From NCBI GenBank assembly GCA_958298945.1, contig OY282605.1, positions 10,563,811 through 10,627,810 on the forward strand: a stretch of DNA of 64,000 nucleotides. Direction: 5' to 3'. The stretch comes from Atherix ibis (Eukaryota; Arthropoda; Insecta; Diptera; Athericidae). The position numbers were made by a program, and so were the translations under genes. The notes beneath the pieces are model-generated. The model was not told where the DNA came from and searched no databases. It saw only the letters and a list, made by a program, of their open reading frames with translations. Position 1 is the stretch's first letter; each line of letters begins with the position of its first letter. Of this stretch, positions 45,536 to 55,510 are shown piece after piece.

Positions 45536-47679
45536 AGATCGAACCGCACCCTCGTGGAAACTGCTCGTTGCCTGCTCTTACAATCCGGCTTACCCGCAAA
45601 TTTTTGGGCCGAGGCCATTCACACGGCTAACTATATACGGAACAGATGTTACTCCGAAAAGTGCACGTCTTAAATAAGAACCCAACAAAGGGAAAATTTG
45701 ACCGTCGCGGACTTGAGGGAATCTTTCTTGGATATTCAGACGATTCCAAAGCTTTTCGAGTATGGCTAACCGAAGCGAAGAAAATTGTCTCTTCAAGACA
45801 CGTTAAATTTTCAAGCACACCTGGAACTCCCTCGCCGTCATCCAAGATATTGGAAAGTGGAGAAAATCAGGTCGCTCCTACCAAAGAACGCACTTTCGAT
45901 CTGCTCACTGAAGTAAAAATTGTCACTCCTGAGGTAAATGAGACAGTGAACGAAGATCTCGACGACGCCGCCCAGGACATCGACATTCAAGAAGTGCCAA
46001 ATTCGAGCCTGAACGACGAGCCTAACTTCTACGGATTCCTTTCGAGCAACGACGACTCGGACGGATTCGAAAAATTCGATTTCACGTTGCCAAAAGCAAA
46101 CCCGACCGACGAAGGCTCACACGATGACCACATCACATATCGTCGCAGACACCATGAAGATGCAACCGAGAGCGCCATGAGTGGTTGCGAGGTGGACATT
46201 GGAGAAGCTTTGAGAGGACCGGACAGGCTTAAAACCATGCGAGAGGAAATCAAGTGTCTCATAGATAACGACACTTGGACTGTCGTGGAGAAACCTCGCA
46301 ACTCGAGGCTCATAGGCTGTAGGACAGTTTTGCACAACAAGTTCAATCCAGACGGCACGCTTTGCCGTCGTAAGGCTCGTCTAGTGGCCCAGGGATTCTC
46401 TCAAGTCCCTGGTACTGATTTCTTCGAAACTTTTGCTCCTGTAGCCCGATTGGATTCGCTTCGCATCCTTTCAGCCATCACAGCCAGACATGATTTATAT
46501 CTTTTCCAGTCAGACGTCATCACAGCCTAGCTCCACGGAGAGCTTGATACCGAGCTTTTCATGCAACCTCCAAAGATGCTCGCCGAAATCCTGGAGTTAA
46601 TAGTAACTTCGGAGAAGGACTGCACTACAGTCGGCAAAGCGAAGGCCATGCTCACAGATCTGAAAAAGGGCGGACAGATCGCATGCAAGCTAAATCCATG
46701 CCTTTACGTAGACTCCCGCGACAAATTCACGTTCATTCTTCTATACGTGGATGATATTCTTTTCGCCTCGAAGAACGTGTCAAGAGTGAGAGAAATCAAA
46801 AAGGGTCTTGCCGAAGAGTTCAACTTGAAGGACATGGGACTGGCTACGTATTGCCTTGGCATCGAAAACGAGCAAACTGGAGCGTCAATATCACTGTGTC
46901 AAAGCGGTTACATCAGCAAGATCTTGAATCGCTTCGGCATGGCCGATTGCAAGCCTGTCTCCACTCCCATCGTGACTGGAACCAGACTCGAGCCCAGCAA
47001 AAGTCATAAATCCGTCTCATTGCCGTACCGTGAATTAATTGGCGCCCTCATGTACCTGTCGGTCGGGACGAGACCGGACATCACCCACGCCGTGAGCTGG
47101 TTGAGCCAATTTAATTCTTGTTTCGACGAAACTCATTGGGGAGTCGCTAAGCGAGTGTTACGTTACCTAAAGGGGACCTCCAACATGAAGCTCGTCTACT
47201 CCAAGGACAAAGACGGCCTAAAGGGATTCGCCGACGCTGACTGGGGCTCGGATATTTCAGACAGGCGCTCCTACACAGGATACGTCTTCACCTTATCTAA
47301 CGGCGCCGTCTCTTAGTGCTCCAGGACACAAATATCTGTGGCCTTATCTTCAACTGAGGCCGAGTATATGAGTCTATCGGATGCGTCCAAAGAAGCCATT
47401 TATTTGTCTTGCCTTCTGAAGGAGCTCGGCTTTTCCTACTTGGCTAAAACAGTACTTTACAACGACAATCAGTCGGCAAGTAAACTCGCGACTAATCCCG
47501 TCTTTCACGCTCGATCGAAGCATATCGATATCAGGACTCACTTCGTTCGAGACGCCTTGAAGAGTGGGAAGTTCGAACTTGGATACCTGCCTACTGAAGA
47601 GATGACCGCCGACATCCTAACTAAAGCTTTGCCTAAAGCTAAAATTGACTTTCGTGTTAAAAATTTGGGACTAATTTAA
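45536..47679 (+). pseudogene. Copia pol: integrase end, reverse transcriptase, RNase H
   Basis: Segments in order: NRTLVETARCLLLQSGLP with FWAEAIHTANYIRNRC (integrase end); a jump losing part of the integrase C-terminus; VHVLNKNPTKGKFDRRG and IFLGYSDDSKAFRVW; then the acidic linker. The reverse transcriptase opens with WTVVEKPRNSRLIGCR and ARLVAQGFSQVPGTDFFETF. An in-frame TAG lies at 46528. The segment with the SLYGLKQA block is missing, and the catalytic LLYVDDILFASKN follows at about 46740. RNase H features are RPDITHAVSWLSQF, FADADWGSDISDRRSYTGY, an in-frame TAG at 47314 in place of tryptophan, ALSSTEAEYMSLSDASKEA, and KHIDIRTHFVRD near the end. The open frame starting at 45470 is chimeric: its first 20 or so codons come from the mariner remnant. 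Two stops and two deletions make the gene dead. Confidence 0.92.
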
Positions 47680-47769
47680 TTTAATCAAACTTCATGTTTT
47701 TCTTTTGGACCTCCCGTACTATTTTTTGCAGTAACTTTGTATTTGTGAATCATTTCGATTATGGGAGCG

Positions 47770-47931
47770 TGTTAGTTTTGTAATTTAATTACTACTTATA
47801 TTACACTGAGCAATCTCAATCATTCGTGCTTTGCGTTTTGCTCTCGCCGTTGCGATAGCACGCGCTTTATTTGTCAATAAATTATTATCCTTGTGTTCGT
47901 TATTAGTGATTTTTATTTTACTCATTCATCA
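47770..47931 (+). repeat. Candidate 3' LTR of the Copia element
   Basis: It begins TGTTAG directly after a purine-rich tract and ends in CA, with a polyadenylation signal AATAAA near 47876. No matching 5' LTR exists in the window, so the borders rest on these signals and on where the mariner-remnant repeat resumes at 47933. Confidence 0.55.
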
Positions 47932-47932
47932 A

Positions 47933-48190
47933 TTATAAGCTCCAATGTTAAATGACAATCTGATCTGAAAAGAACTCTCGGTCGTTCCATATTTTCATTA
48001 TTTTTTTATGCTGAAATCCCTTCTGAGCAATACTTGTCTTTTACTGTTTCACGGCGCTGTAAAAAAAAATTTCAATTACAATCCTTTAGATATTATTGAC
48101 CTTACCAGATGAAGTCCTGATTTTGGACAACAAAAACTAGTCACACCGACTGCAATCAGGTGAATAGAAGTCTTGGTTAATAAATTGGAA
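47933..48190 (-). mobile_element. Mariner remnant (KGHHLG type), repeat unit 3
   Basis: It matches 45230-45535 at its start (ATAAGCTCCAATGTTAAATG) and at ATCCCTTCTGA. On the minus strand YSPDCSRCD and FLLSKIRTSSG are the decayed third-aspartate region of a mariner transposase. The resumption of this repeat marks the right edge of the Copia element. Confidence 0.6.
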
Positions 48191-48600
48191 TCCCTTCTTC
48201 CAACACCAAATCTTCAATGGAGATGAAGAAAAGCCTGCAATGATCAATGTGATACTTTTTATTATTAGATCAAATACCCACCGCCCTAATACAACCTTCT
48301 AGTTAGAATTTAGAGCTACTTTATTATTGCATACCGAAAACCATTACCAATTTGCTCACAGTAAAGCAGAACCCGACTATCAAATTACGGTTGCTCCACA
48401 CTTTTCTTGATTTCCAGGACCTGTTGTCCTTCACATTTCACGATGTCTCCAGCAGTGCCCACTTTCTCAATAATACAGCATTGCTCGGTATTCAGCATTT
48501 TTTTCTTCATCTATGATTGAATCCCTTCTTCCAATGACAAGTCTTCAATAGAGATGAAGAAGAGCCTCTGCAATGATCAATCTGATATTTTTTTATTATC
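48188..48600. repeat. Direct repeat pair 48188-48260 and 48528-48600
   Basis: Both copies read AATCCCTTCTTCCAA, then TCTTCAAT, GGAGATGAAGAA or AGAGATGAAGAA, GCAATGATCAAT and a run of T. They bracket the broken relative of the 113-codon ORF (48268-48515), which suggests a local duplication or a larger unit of roughly 340 bp. Confidence 0.75.
48268..48515 (-). pseudogene. Broken relative of the 113-residue unknown ORF
   Basis: It starts MKKKMLNTEQCCI like 40722-41063, then diverges, with deletions and stops after about 40 codons. Nucleotide similarity to 40827-41065 continues to about 48268. I do not know the function, and the copy is disrupted. Confidence 0.55.
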
Positions 48601-48616
48601 TTGGGAAAAACAAAAA

Positions 48617-48697
48617 GCTTACACGAACTCCGGTTAGGTGGATAGATGGACAAACGAGCCACGTGACACACTTTTTCTGTAGATACAGATATCCATA
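48617..48697. repeat. Dispersed repeat C, copy 1
   Basis: About 80 bp shared with 51735-51822: AGCTTACACGAACTCCGGTT, then AGGTGGATA, ACGAGCCA, CACGTGACACACTTTTT and CCATAT or TCATAT. Copy 2 has a 4-base duplication, GCCAGCCA. The class is unknown. Confidence 0.85.
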
Positions 48698-49255
48698 TGT
48701 AGATCAATGCTACTACGACTAGTAGGAGCACACCTCATATCTTAAATGGAAGTCGGCTGCATTTTCAGATCGCTCTTAGCAATATTAATAACAAATTTTC
48801 ATGCTAAATAAAGCAATTTATTTTAATTAAATTAATTTATTTGTGTTTTTTCCACCATTTTTCTGAACAAAATATTTTACCTTTTACGGTTTTATTAATA
48901 ACTTTTAACTTATTTCAGATTTTGATACGAAAAACGTATTCTCTTCTCCTAAATAATTATTCAAAAGAAACTCATTTCAGTAAAAAATATATTTAAAAAA
49001 ATTCAAATATCAAAAGAGAAAACTCTTTCTTTTAAATAATATTAAAAAACAACCCTTTTTTATATATAAAAATATTTTTTTTTTATTTAAAAAAGTTTTG
49101 GTCTTATAATATACAATACATAAATAATATTAAAATTCATTTACAATATATATTAAAGTTTCGTCAATTCAATGTTAATGCTTATTTTTTTTAATAAATC
49201 TTTTTATAAAAACGTGTAATTATATCATTATTAAAATTCCTTAAAGTTGACGACA
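48698..49255. other. AT-rich DNA, no gene recognised
   Basis: Very A/T-rich with many short runs. It is the 3' flank of the unknown 234-codon ORF. I see no clear signal beyond scattered ATTAAA and AATAAA words. Confidence 0.45.
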
Positions 49256-49960
49256 TTATACTCTGGGCCAATATTCCTTGAAATCAGTATTGCTTGGGAG
49301 GCACTTTTTCACCTCAGAAAATTTGATCACGAGATTCCGACCGTTAGCAAGTACAGCAGCGTTAGTTCCGGAAATTTTGAAAAGAACTTTAAAATACGCC
49401 ATACTCCATTTGGATAATTTTTCTGCTTTGTCACTGATATTTGCAATTTTATCCACAAAATAATCTAGCAAAACTACTCGCTCTCCGTTTTGTACCGTGT
49501 ATGGGAAAACGAAATCGTCGTCCATAATCATGCATCCGAGCTTATCCGAGTTGAATTCTAGACCAAATTTAATTTTATTATGGCATATGCGCAAAAATTC
49601 ATCAATTTTTTCCACATCTGCTAATTTAATAAGCGAATCTTTATCTGTAAATTTATCTTCACCAAATTGTAGATCGCAATGCCATTCGTTTATTTCGTTA
49701 AATAATTTAAATTCTGCAGTTGACATGAAATGTTTTTGAATTGGTGCCGAACTCAATATTTCCTGATGAAAACGATTCATATATCTTTGAAAAAGCTTCA
49801 TTTGCACAATCCGTTCGGAACAGTATTTTTCCGAAGAATTACGGAAGATGTACGGGATGTGCACATCATCAAAGCTGGTCCACCCGAAGTGACCCTTTTG
49901 ACTTCTCCAATCAAAAGCCACGATTTCAGTTATCAAATTTGTTATATTAGCTGATTCCAT
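49256..49960 (-). CDS. Intact unknown 234-residue protein, intronless
   Basis: A single uninterrupted frame from ATG 49960 (MESANITNLITEIVAFDW) to TAA 49256, ending FKEYWPRV. I do not recognise the family. There is no signal peptide, membrane segment or obvious catalytic motif. Visible features are an aromatic-rich N-terminal third (HFGWTSFDDVHIPYIFRNSS), scattered cysteines (near residues 44, 94, 120 and 143), a short acidic CMIMDDDFVFPYTV segment near the middle, and a closing VKKCLPSNTDFKEYWP. It is less A/T-rich than its flanks and is the only long undamaged ORF in the window that is not an obvious transposon gene. Its neighbours are dispersed repeats and AT-rich DNA. Possible origins are a small host gene, a domesticated element gene or a virus-derived gene. 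The sequence alone does not decide. Confidence 0.7.
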   Translation of the reverse strand: MESANITNLITEIVAFDWRSQKGHFGWTSFDDVHIPYIFRNSSEKYCSERIVQMKLFQRYMNRFHQEILSSAPIQKHFMSTAEFKLFNEINEWHCDLQFGEDKFTDKDSLIKLADVEKIDEFLRICHNKIKFGLEFNSDKLGCMIMDDDFVFPYTVQNGERVVLLDYFVDKIANISDKAEKLSKWSMAYFKVLFKISGTNAAVLANGRNLVIKFSEVKKCLPSNTDFKEYWPRV

Positions 49961-51678
49961 ACTATATTATTTATATTCGCTTGAAAAATTAAAAATATTA
50001 ATGGTTTTCCCGATTTCGTTCACTAGTAAACTACCCGCTAATATGGTTAATTGGATGTTCTGAACAACACTGAATTAGAATGGTTTCAAATATGGTATGT
50101 TACTAGCTGAGTAAAATCATAGCCTACTATACTTGATAAAGTTCTACTACTGCAAGTAGTTTGACGATACAGTAGTTTTGCGATAGTTTTTTGAAAGAAA
50201 AATAAATTCAAAGTTTTTATTTATAAAACAATTTTAAATATTGATAGATTTCGTAGCACAAACTTAATAAGATATTATAAAAAGTTCATTTTGCTATAAG
50301 TAAAAATGACCAAATAAAAATACTAATGTTAATATAAGCGTATGTCTTTTAACTGGCCGTAATTGTGAAATAACAAAAAAAAAATCAATTAGTTCAAATA
50401 TCTTATCATACAATATAAGAATTTAAAAGTTTAATATGCTAAATCCTTCGAAAAATTGTCAATGCTCACTTTTATTTACGAAATGTTCCATTCGGTCATA
50501 AACTATGTAGATCCTATTATAAAAAAAATCCACTCGCGTCTATTCTACCATCCTAATCGTTCAGCAAGCTTACTGTTCATGCCCATCCTTCCAGTACACA
50601 ACCACCAATGTTTGAAGCGTGCTTTTAAGCTGTCAAGATTAAGCTATGAACGCTTTTAAAATAAAATAAAAAGTCTTGTTTCACTTTGAATTACAAAAAA
50701 AAAAAAACTATGAACGAAAATACAAATTAAAAAGTTTAAAAAATTTATTTTCTAACTGCTTTGCCTGACATCTATTTTTCCAAACATAAACACTTCACCA
50801 TCTAAGATTCAGACTGAACTACAAATAATGTCAGAAGTGGACGAATAACGCCAAAATTAACCAATTAATTACAACTGCAATAAGATTTATTTTTAAAAAA
50901 AAACGATTGTTCCATTAAATTTGTGACTATAACTAGAAATGATTTATTATATTAAAATTCTAGATTTCAATTAACAATTTCGCAGTATAGCAAAACAACA
51001 CTGGGACTAAAATTGCAAAATTGAAACAAATCTTTTTTTTTTGGCATATCGCAATTTAGGGGAGACGAAACATATTCTTGATCACGTGATGATTTGTGCA
51101 ATTTTGATTGGCTGCTGTTCTTATTTTTTTTTACTTAAATTCGTGAACATTTTGTATTTTGTTTTCTCGCTACATATGTGTACTCTACTACAATTAGTTT
51201 TTGTTACTTTTTTTAGCTTTTAAAATTTTCATCACACAAGCTTTACGTTGAATAAATCCAAATGGCACTATATATATATGTTTTTATAATCAAATATTAA
51301 AGTCATAAAATAAATAAAACTTATCGTATATAAAATAAATACGAACGGATTAATATAAGAACAGTCAAATGTCAAAAAAAAGAACGTCCCGATAGTGACA
51401 AAATCACAGCGAACAACAGAAACAGCGTCATATGTAATATATCTACGAGCGCAAACGAATAAATCGTGTTTAGGATCGCGAAATTTCCCTTTCAGCATGC
51501 TTGGCGCTTGCAATCACGCGTAAACGTCAGTGTAATATAATTGCGAACTGTTCGTGGACAGCGAACCAGCATTGGCTGAAGGAAACAGTGTATTAGACGG
51601 ACAGTACAAGCTAAGCTTTAGCAGTGTAGTAACACAATTCCGACTGCTAATTTAAACTGCATCCAATCGGAACTGTCC
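49961..51678. other. AT-rich DNA, no gene recognised
   Basis: This is the upstream flank of the 234-codon ORF, followed by A/T-rich sequence. Open frames at 50456-50659 and 51268-51513 match nothing I know. I do not call a promoter. Confidence 0.4.
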
Positions 51679-51941
51679 GAATTTCAAAAGCACAGTCTTA
51701 TTAGAATGCACATTATTTGAACTGCATTATTAAAAAGCTTACACGAACTCCGGTTAGGTGGATAAATGGACGAACGAGCCAGCCACGTGACACACTTTTT
51801 CCGTAGATACAGATATTCATATAATAGGGATCGTTCTAATAGTATAGCTTCCTATTGTCTGATACGCAAGACATTTTTTCTAATCCACTGAATTTCAAAA
51901 GCACAGTCTTATTAGAATGCCCAAAATTTGAACTGCATTAT
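51679..51941. repeat. 52-bp direct repeats flanking dispersed repeat C, copy 2
   Basis: The stretch GAATTTCAAAAGCACAGTCT with its continuation to TTGAACTGCATTAT occurs at about 51679-51730 and again at 51890-51941 with three or so differences. Between them lies copy 2 of dispersed repeat C (51735-51822) plus about 65 bp. The arrangement fits a tandem duplication of about 211 bp or an insertion flanked by an unusually long duplication. Confidence 0.85.
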
Positions 51942-52167
51942 CATCACTAAGGGGTATTGCCTTTTAAGACATCGTTTGGTGTTTATTGAGCCTTTAACCC
52001 GTGGTGCACAGAAATTTTAATTATTTTAAATGTTTCAAATTGTTTTTTTTTTTAAAATAAAATTGAGAAAAATAAAATTGAAAAAAAATATAGAAGAAAA
52101 AATATGAAAAATCAAACGCGTGTTTTTTAAAGTCTCGTATTTCAAAAACGGGCACAGAAAATTGGTT

Positions 52168-52274
52168 ATATCTCTAGAAAAATAACTACCGAAAGTAATT
52201 ACTCCTATCAGGTCTTATCTGAGTGACAGGACTTACGATTAATAACTTTCTGTAATTATTTTTCTAGAGGTATA
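52168..52274. repeat. Imperfect inverted repeat, about 50-bp arms, at a LINE junction
   Basis: The outer parts, TCTCTAGAAAAATAA and its complement, are nearly perfect; the inner parts are diverged. The right arm encodes LSDRTY, the stretch just before motif B of the LINE fragment that follows. Confidence 0.7.
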
Positions 52275-52960
52275 AAAATTTCTCGTGGTGTGCTGCAGGG
52301 TAGTCATCTTCGTCCATTGCTGTTGATGATATTGTTAAGCTTATCAAGGACTATAAATATTTTATTTATGCTGATGGTATGAAGATATTTTCAGGAAGGT
52401 TCTTCTAAAACCTACAACATAACTTCCAGAAAAGTGAGGTTAGGAAATTTTTCTTAAAAGTTCCAGTCCACTTTTTTTTTGATAACTTTTTTGTAAGGAC
52501 TATTGGTATAAAATATGTACACTTTATTATTCACTTGGGGATTTAACTGCACAAATTACTTAACTTCAGGGGATATGTAAACCTTTGGTTAATGAAATTC
52601 TCTATTTCTTCGTTAGGTCAATATTAAAATATGCGCCAGAGGTTCAGTCGCTTTATTAAGCTATCAATACACGTAGTTGACGATTTGAATGAATGGAAAG
52701 CAATGTTTTCAGAGTTGTATTAAAAGCTCTCCCCTCGAATAGTTCCTTTCGATTATTTTTTTTGATATGCTGATTCTTTTAATCGGCTTAAAGAATAATG
52801 ACGTAAGCTTGCTGATTTTACTTTTAGTTACAAAGTTCCTTTATAAAAAGAGAACTTTTAAAATTGAATATTGAATGTGAGGTTCTGATAAATACAGTGT
52901 TATCTATACAACATAAAAAAGATGAGGAACCTTCATGATGAGGAGCATTTTTAGTCATAT
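52225..52960 (+). mobile_element. LINE relic, jockey/CR1-like reverse transcriptase
   Basis: Plus-strand pieces across several frames: LSDRTY (about 52230), ISRGVLQGSHLRPLL (about 52282-52326; relatives read RGVPQGSHLGPLL), and DIVKLIKDYKYFIYADGMKIF in a shifted frame (52329-52395), with the catalytic DD changed to DG. Decayed C-terminal sequence runs to about 52960. No poly(A) tail or target-site duplication is visible. Confidence 0.65.
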
Positions 52961-53104
52961 TCTGGTATGCTTGTAATAATAACAAGGAATTTTTTAAGTG
53001 TTTGATTTTCAAATTTCCTAAAACAGACACAGACAATTTGCAGAAAAGTGTATAAAATTGTTTTTTGAATTGACAAATAAATGCTTACTTTTTAAAGATT
53101 CTTT

Positions 53105-53995
53105 TGTGTAACTATGTTTTTAGTGCACCATGCAAGAGTTCTAATTTTGAACGACATCTCGCCTGGTATCTCGCTAAATAACACGTGTAATGTTGTCTTC
53201 CAAAGCTGCAATTGACGCTAGTTTATCGGCATAGATGAGTGACTATAGTCTAGCGGCGTCAAATCGCACGATCTATTCGGCTAACTCACCCGAAAATTGC
53301 TCACCGAACTAACCACTCAATATGTACCTTGTTTCACGGGCTGTGTGGCATGTAGCATCGTCTTCTTGAAACCACATATCGGCCAGATGCAGTTCTTCCA
53401 TTTTGAATAAAAACAAGTTTGAAATCACAGAAGAGCGATAGCGGGCGTTATTGACGGTAACGTTGCGACCAGCGCCATCTTTAAAGAAAAACGGACCGAT
53501 GATTTCACCCCCCACCAAACAGTGCATTTTTCTGGGGGCAATGCCAATTCTTGTTTTGCCTGTAGTTGGTCATCAGATCAAATGTGACAACTTTGCTTAC
53601 TCCCATACCGGTCGAATTTTTTTTTCAATAACAATTTTTTTTCTAAAAGAACGGATTTTCCCCAAGTTGTTTTAAGAAACCCTCCCCTACAAATAAAGGT
53701 CATTTGGCTTTACTTCTTGTACGAGCGGTATTTTAAACGCTTTCAGATAAAGATCCTTCTTTAAAATGTTCCACATAGTCGAGTAACACAATCCCAATTG
53801 CTGTGAACGGATACGGATGGACAAATCACGGTCTTCAATATTTTCCGCTCTACGCACTCTACGCACAAGTGTTGGCGGTTTGATATCCAATAGCGTAAAA
53901 TTGGTATGAAATTTTGTCATTATGGCTTGAATTGCTTGCTCAGTAATTCGATTATGACAACAAAATGTACAAAACACGCGCAACATATTTTCCAC
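53105..53995 (-). mobile_element. Tc1/mariner-like transposase remnant (distant family)
   Basis: Minus-strand remains of a transposase family common in insects and distinct from the mariners in this window. The N-terminal piece (53687-53995) contains RRAENIEDRDLSIRIRSQQL and YSTMWNILKKDLYLKAFKI followed by LVQEVKPND, the DNA-binding region. The second piece (53309-53527) contains GGEIIGPFFFKDGAGRNVTV, SNLFLFKMEELHLADMWF and QEDDATCHTARE, with the second catalytic aspartate where relatives read QQDGATCHTA. The first catalytic region is deleted between the two pieces. The C-terminus is a string of stops to about 53105. It is dead. Confidence 0.78.
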
Positions 53996-54369
53996 AGAGC
54001 GCTGAATTTTAATAATAAAATTTAATAATTTTTAAGCATTATTGGGATGTACGTCTTTTCATATTAAAATAGCAATGCTAACTAAGCACTTTTGATTTTA
54101 TTATACGTCACGTGTCATGCGCAATCTATCAAAAATGAAAATATAAAAAACCAAACAGCAAAAAAAAACACGAGAGGCTTGGTTAATTGGTATTTTGAAT
54201 TGGTTTTGTCGAATTTCGAAAGAATCTGTTGGCTTTATTTGGGGTGGAAACGATTCAATAGTACTCGTAGTTGATTGAAGTTATTGCAATTTTTCGAAGT
54301 TGTATAACAAATAACTCTACATGCATAATTTGGTATTTAAAAAGTGGGACATTTTTATCTCTGTCATGC
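53996..54369. other. AT-rich DNA, no gene recognised
   Basis: I see nothing supportable between the Tc1/mariner-like remnant and the jockey relic. Confidence 0.4.
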
Positions 54370-55510
54370 ATTAAAGGCTTAAGACGTTGTTGGGTGTTAA
54401 GAGGTCGTTGAGTATAAGGGTAACGAGGCAATTGCCTTCTAACACGTCGTAGGGTATTTATTGCGAGAGTAGTTGAGAATAGCTCTTTAACAAAAGTAAT
54501 ATAATGATTACTTAGACTGAAATGGAATATTTTGTAACGGGTTATGGACAGTTCACGGACAAAAGGAACATTTAAGACATGTTTAATATTTTACCTAAGT
54601 AATTCGTTTCGGAGGAAGTTGAAATGCTTCAAGTCCGTACGTCCAAATTGGCTTCAGTACTGTATTGTAATGTAGAAATTTGTTGTCGTTGTCAAACTAA
54701 AGTCCCATGTTAACCGTTTACCAAACTTAAGTTCCAGATAACATACCATACTTCATCTTTTGGTGGAGTAATATTCCCATTCAAGGTTATCGAAAAAGAT
54801 GGTTCTTGACGAAGAGTGAAAGTTATATGAACGCATTTTTGTTTGTTCACAGTCACTTTCCATTTTTTTTAACCATTTTTGAAGGAAGTAAATATGGATT
54901 TGCAGTCTGCTGCTATGATAGGGTTTTGGTGATGAGCTAGGTGGCTGTATCATCAAATATTCGGTTTTTATTATTGGTTGGAATATCATTAATGTAGATG
55001 TTGTATAATAAAGGAGCAATGGGACTACCTTGAGAAACACCTGTTCGGATAGTCAATAACTCAGATAGTTCGACATTGTCAATACCTAAAAATATCGCTC
55101 CAAAAGGTGGGATTTGATTTTAAGGAAATATGGAGTAAAAAAAATTCTCGTAAGTTTCCAGAGAAGCCCAGCATACTATACTCTTTCTGGTTAGTAGCCT
55201 TTCTGCTCAAGAGTAGATGCAATTAAGTCAACCACGCAATCACACTATTGGATAGTGGAATGTTCACTTCGAAATCCAAATTTGTGATGGGGGATTACAT
55301 TTTCATCTTTGAGGATGGGATAAAGCTATTATAAAATCAATTTTTCCACTATTTTGGTAAGAGTTGAAAGTAGTCTTACGGGTCTATAAGAAGAAAAAAG
55401 TTGAGTAGAGTTTTTTGAGCTTATGGATAAATTTCTGTTATTGAGAATCTCTAAAGTTGGAGAAAATTTGGTGTATGGAGAATGGGATTATATAATATAT
55501 ACTAGTAGAA
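54370..55510 (-). mobile_element. Jockey-like LINE relic, reverse transcriptase (older, interrupted)
   Basis: Minus-strand reverse transcriptase pieces in order: SYRPVRLLSTLTKIVEKLIL (about 55330-55390), ILKDENVIPHHKFGFRSEHS (about 55260-55315), a lost FLDVSQAFD region, then TGVSQGSPIAPLLYNIYIND (54985-55045). A DDTA remnant of the FADD motif follows (about 54945), then VHITFTLRQEPSF, PIWTYGLEAFQ (about 54630-54660) and a tail with FVRELSITRYKIF. Stops and frameshifts are abundant. The upstream part of the same element continues at 57144-57560, beyond the plus-strand LINE inserted at 55511-57143. Confidence 0.75.

Larger units (their letters stand above)
45536..47931 (+). mobile_element. Copia-type LTR retrotransposon, 5'-truncated, with 3' LTR
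   Basis: A remnant of a Ty1/copia element. The gag, protease and most of the integrase are missing, and the left edge joins a mariner remnant directly. The internal part (45536-47679) covers the integrase end, reverse transcriptase and RNase H. After the last stop there is a purine-rich stretch, ATGGGAGCG, and then a candidate 3' LTR from TGTTAGTTTTG (47770) to CATCA (47931), about 160 bp with an AATAAA inside. GC content and codon use differ sharply from the A/T-rich surroundings. It is non-functional. Confidence 0.88.

Noticed and set aside
45470..45673. Apparent intact 67-codon gene
   Set aside because: It is chimeric: the first codons come from a mariner remnant and the rest from the truncated Copia integrase.
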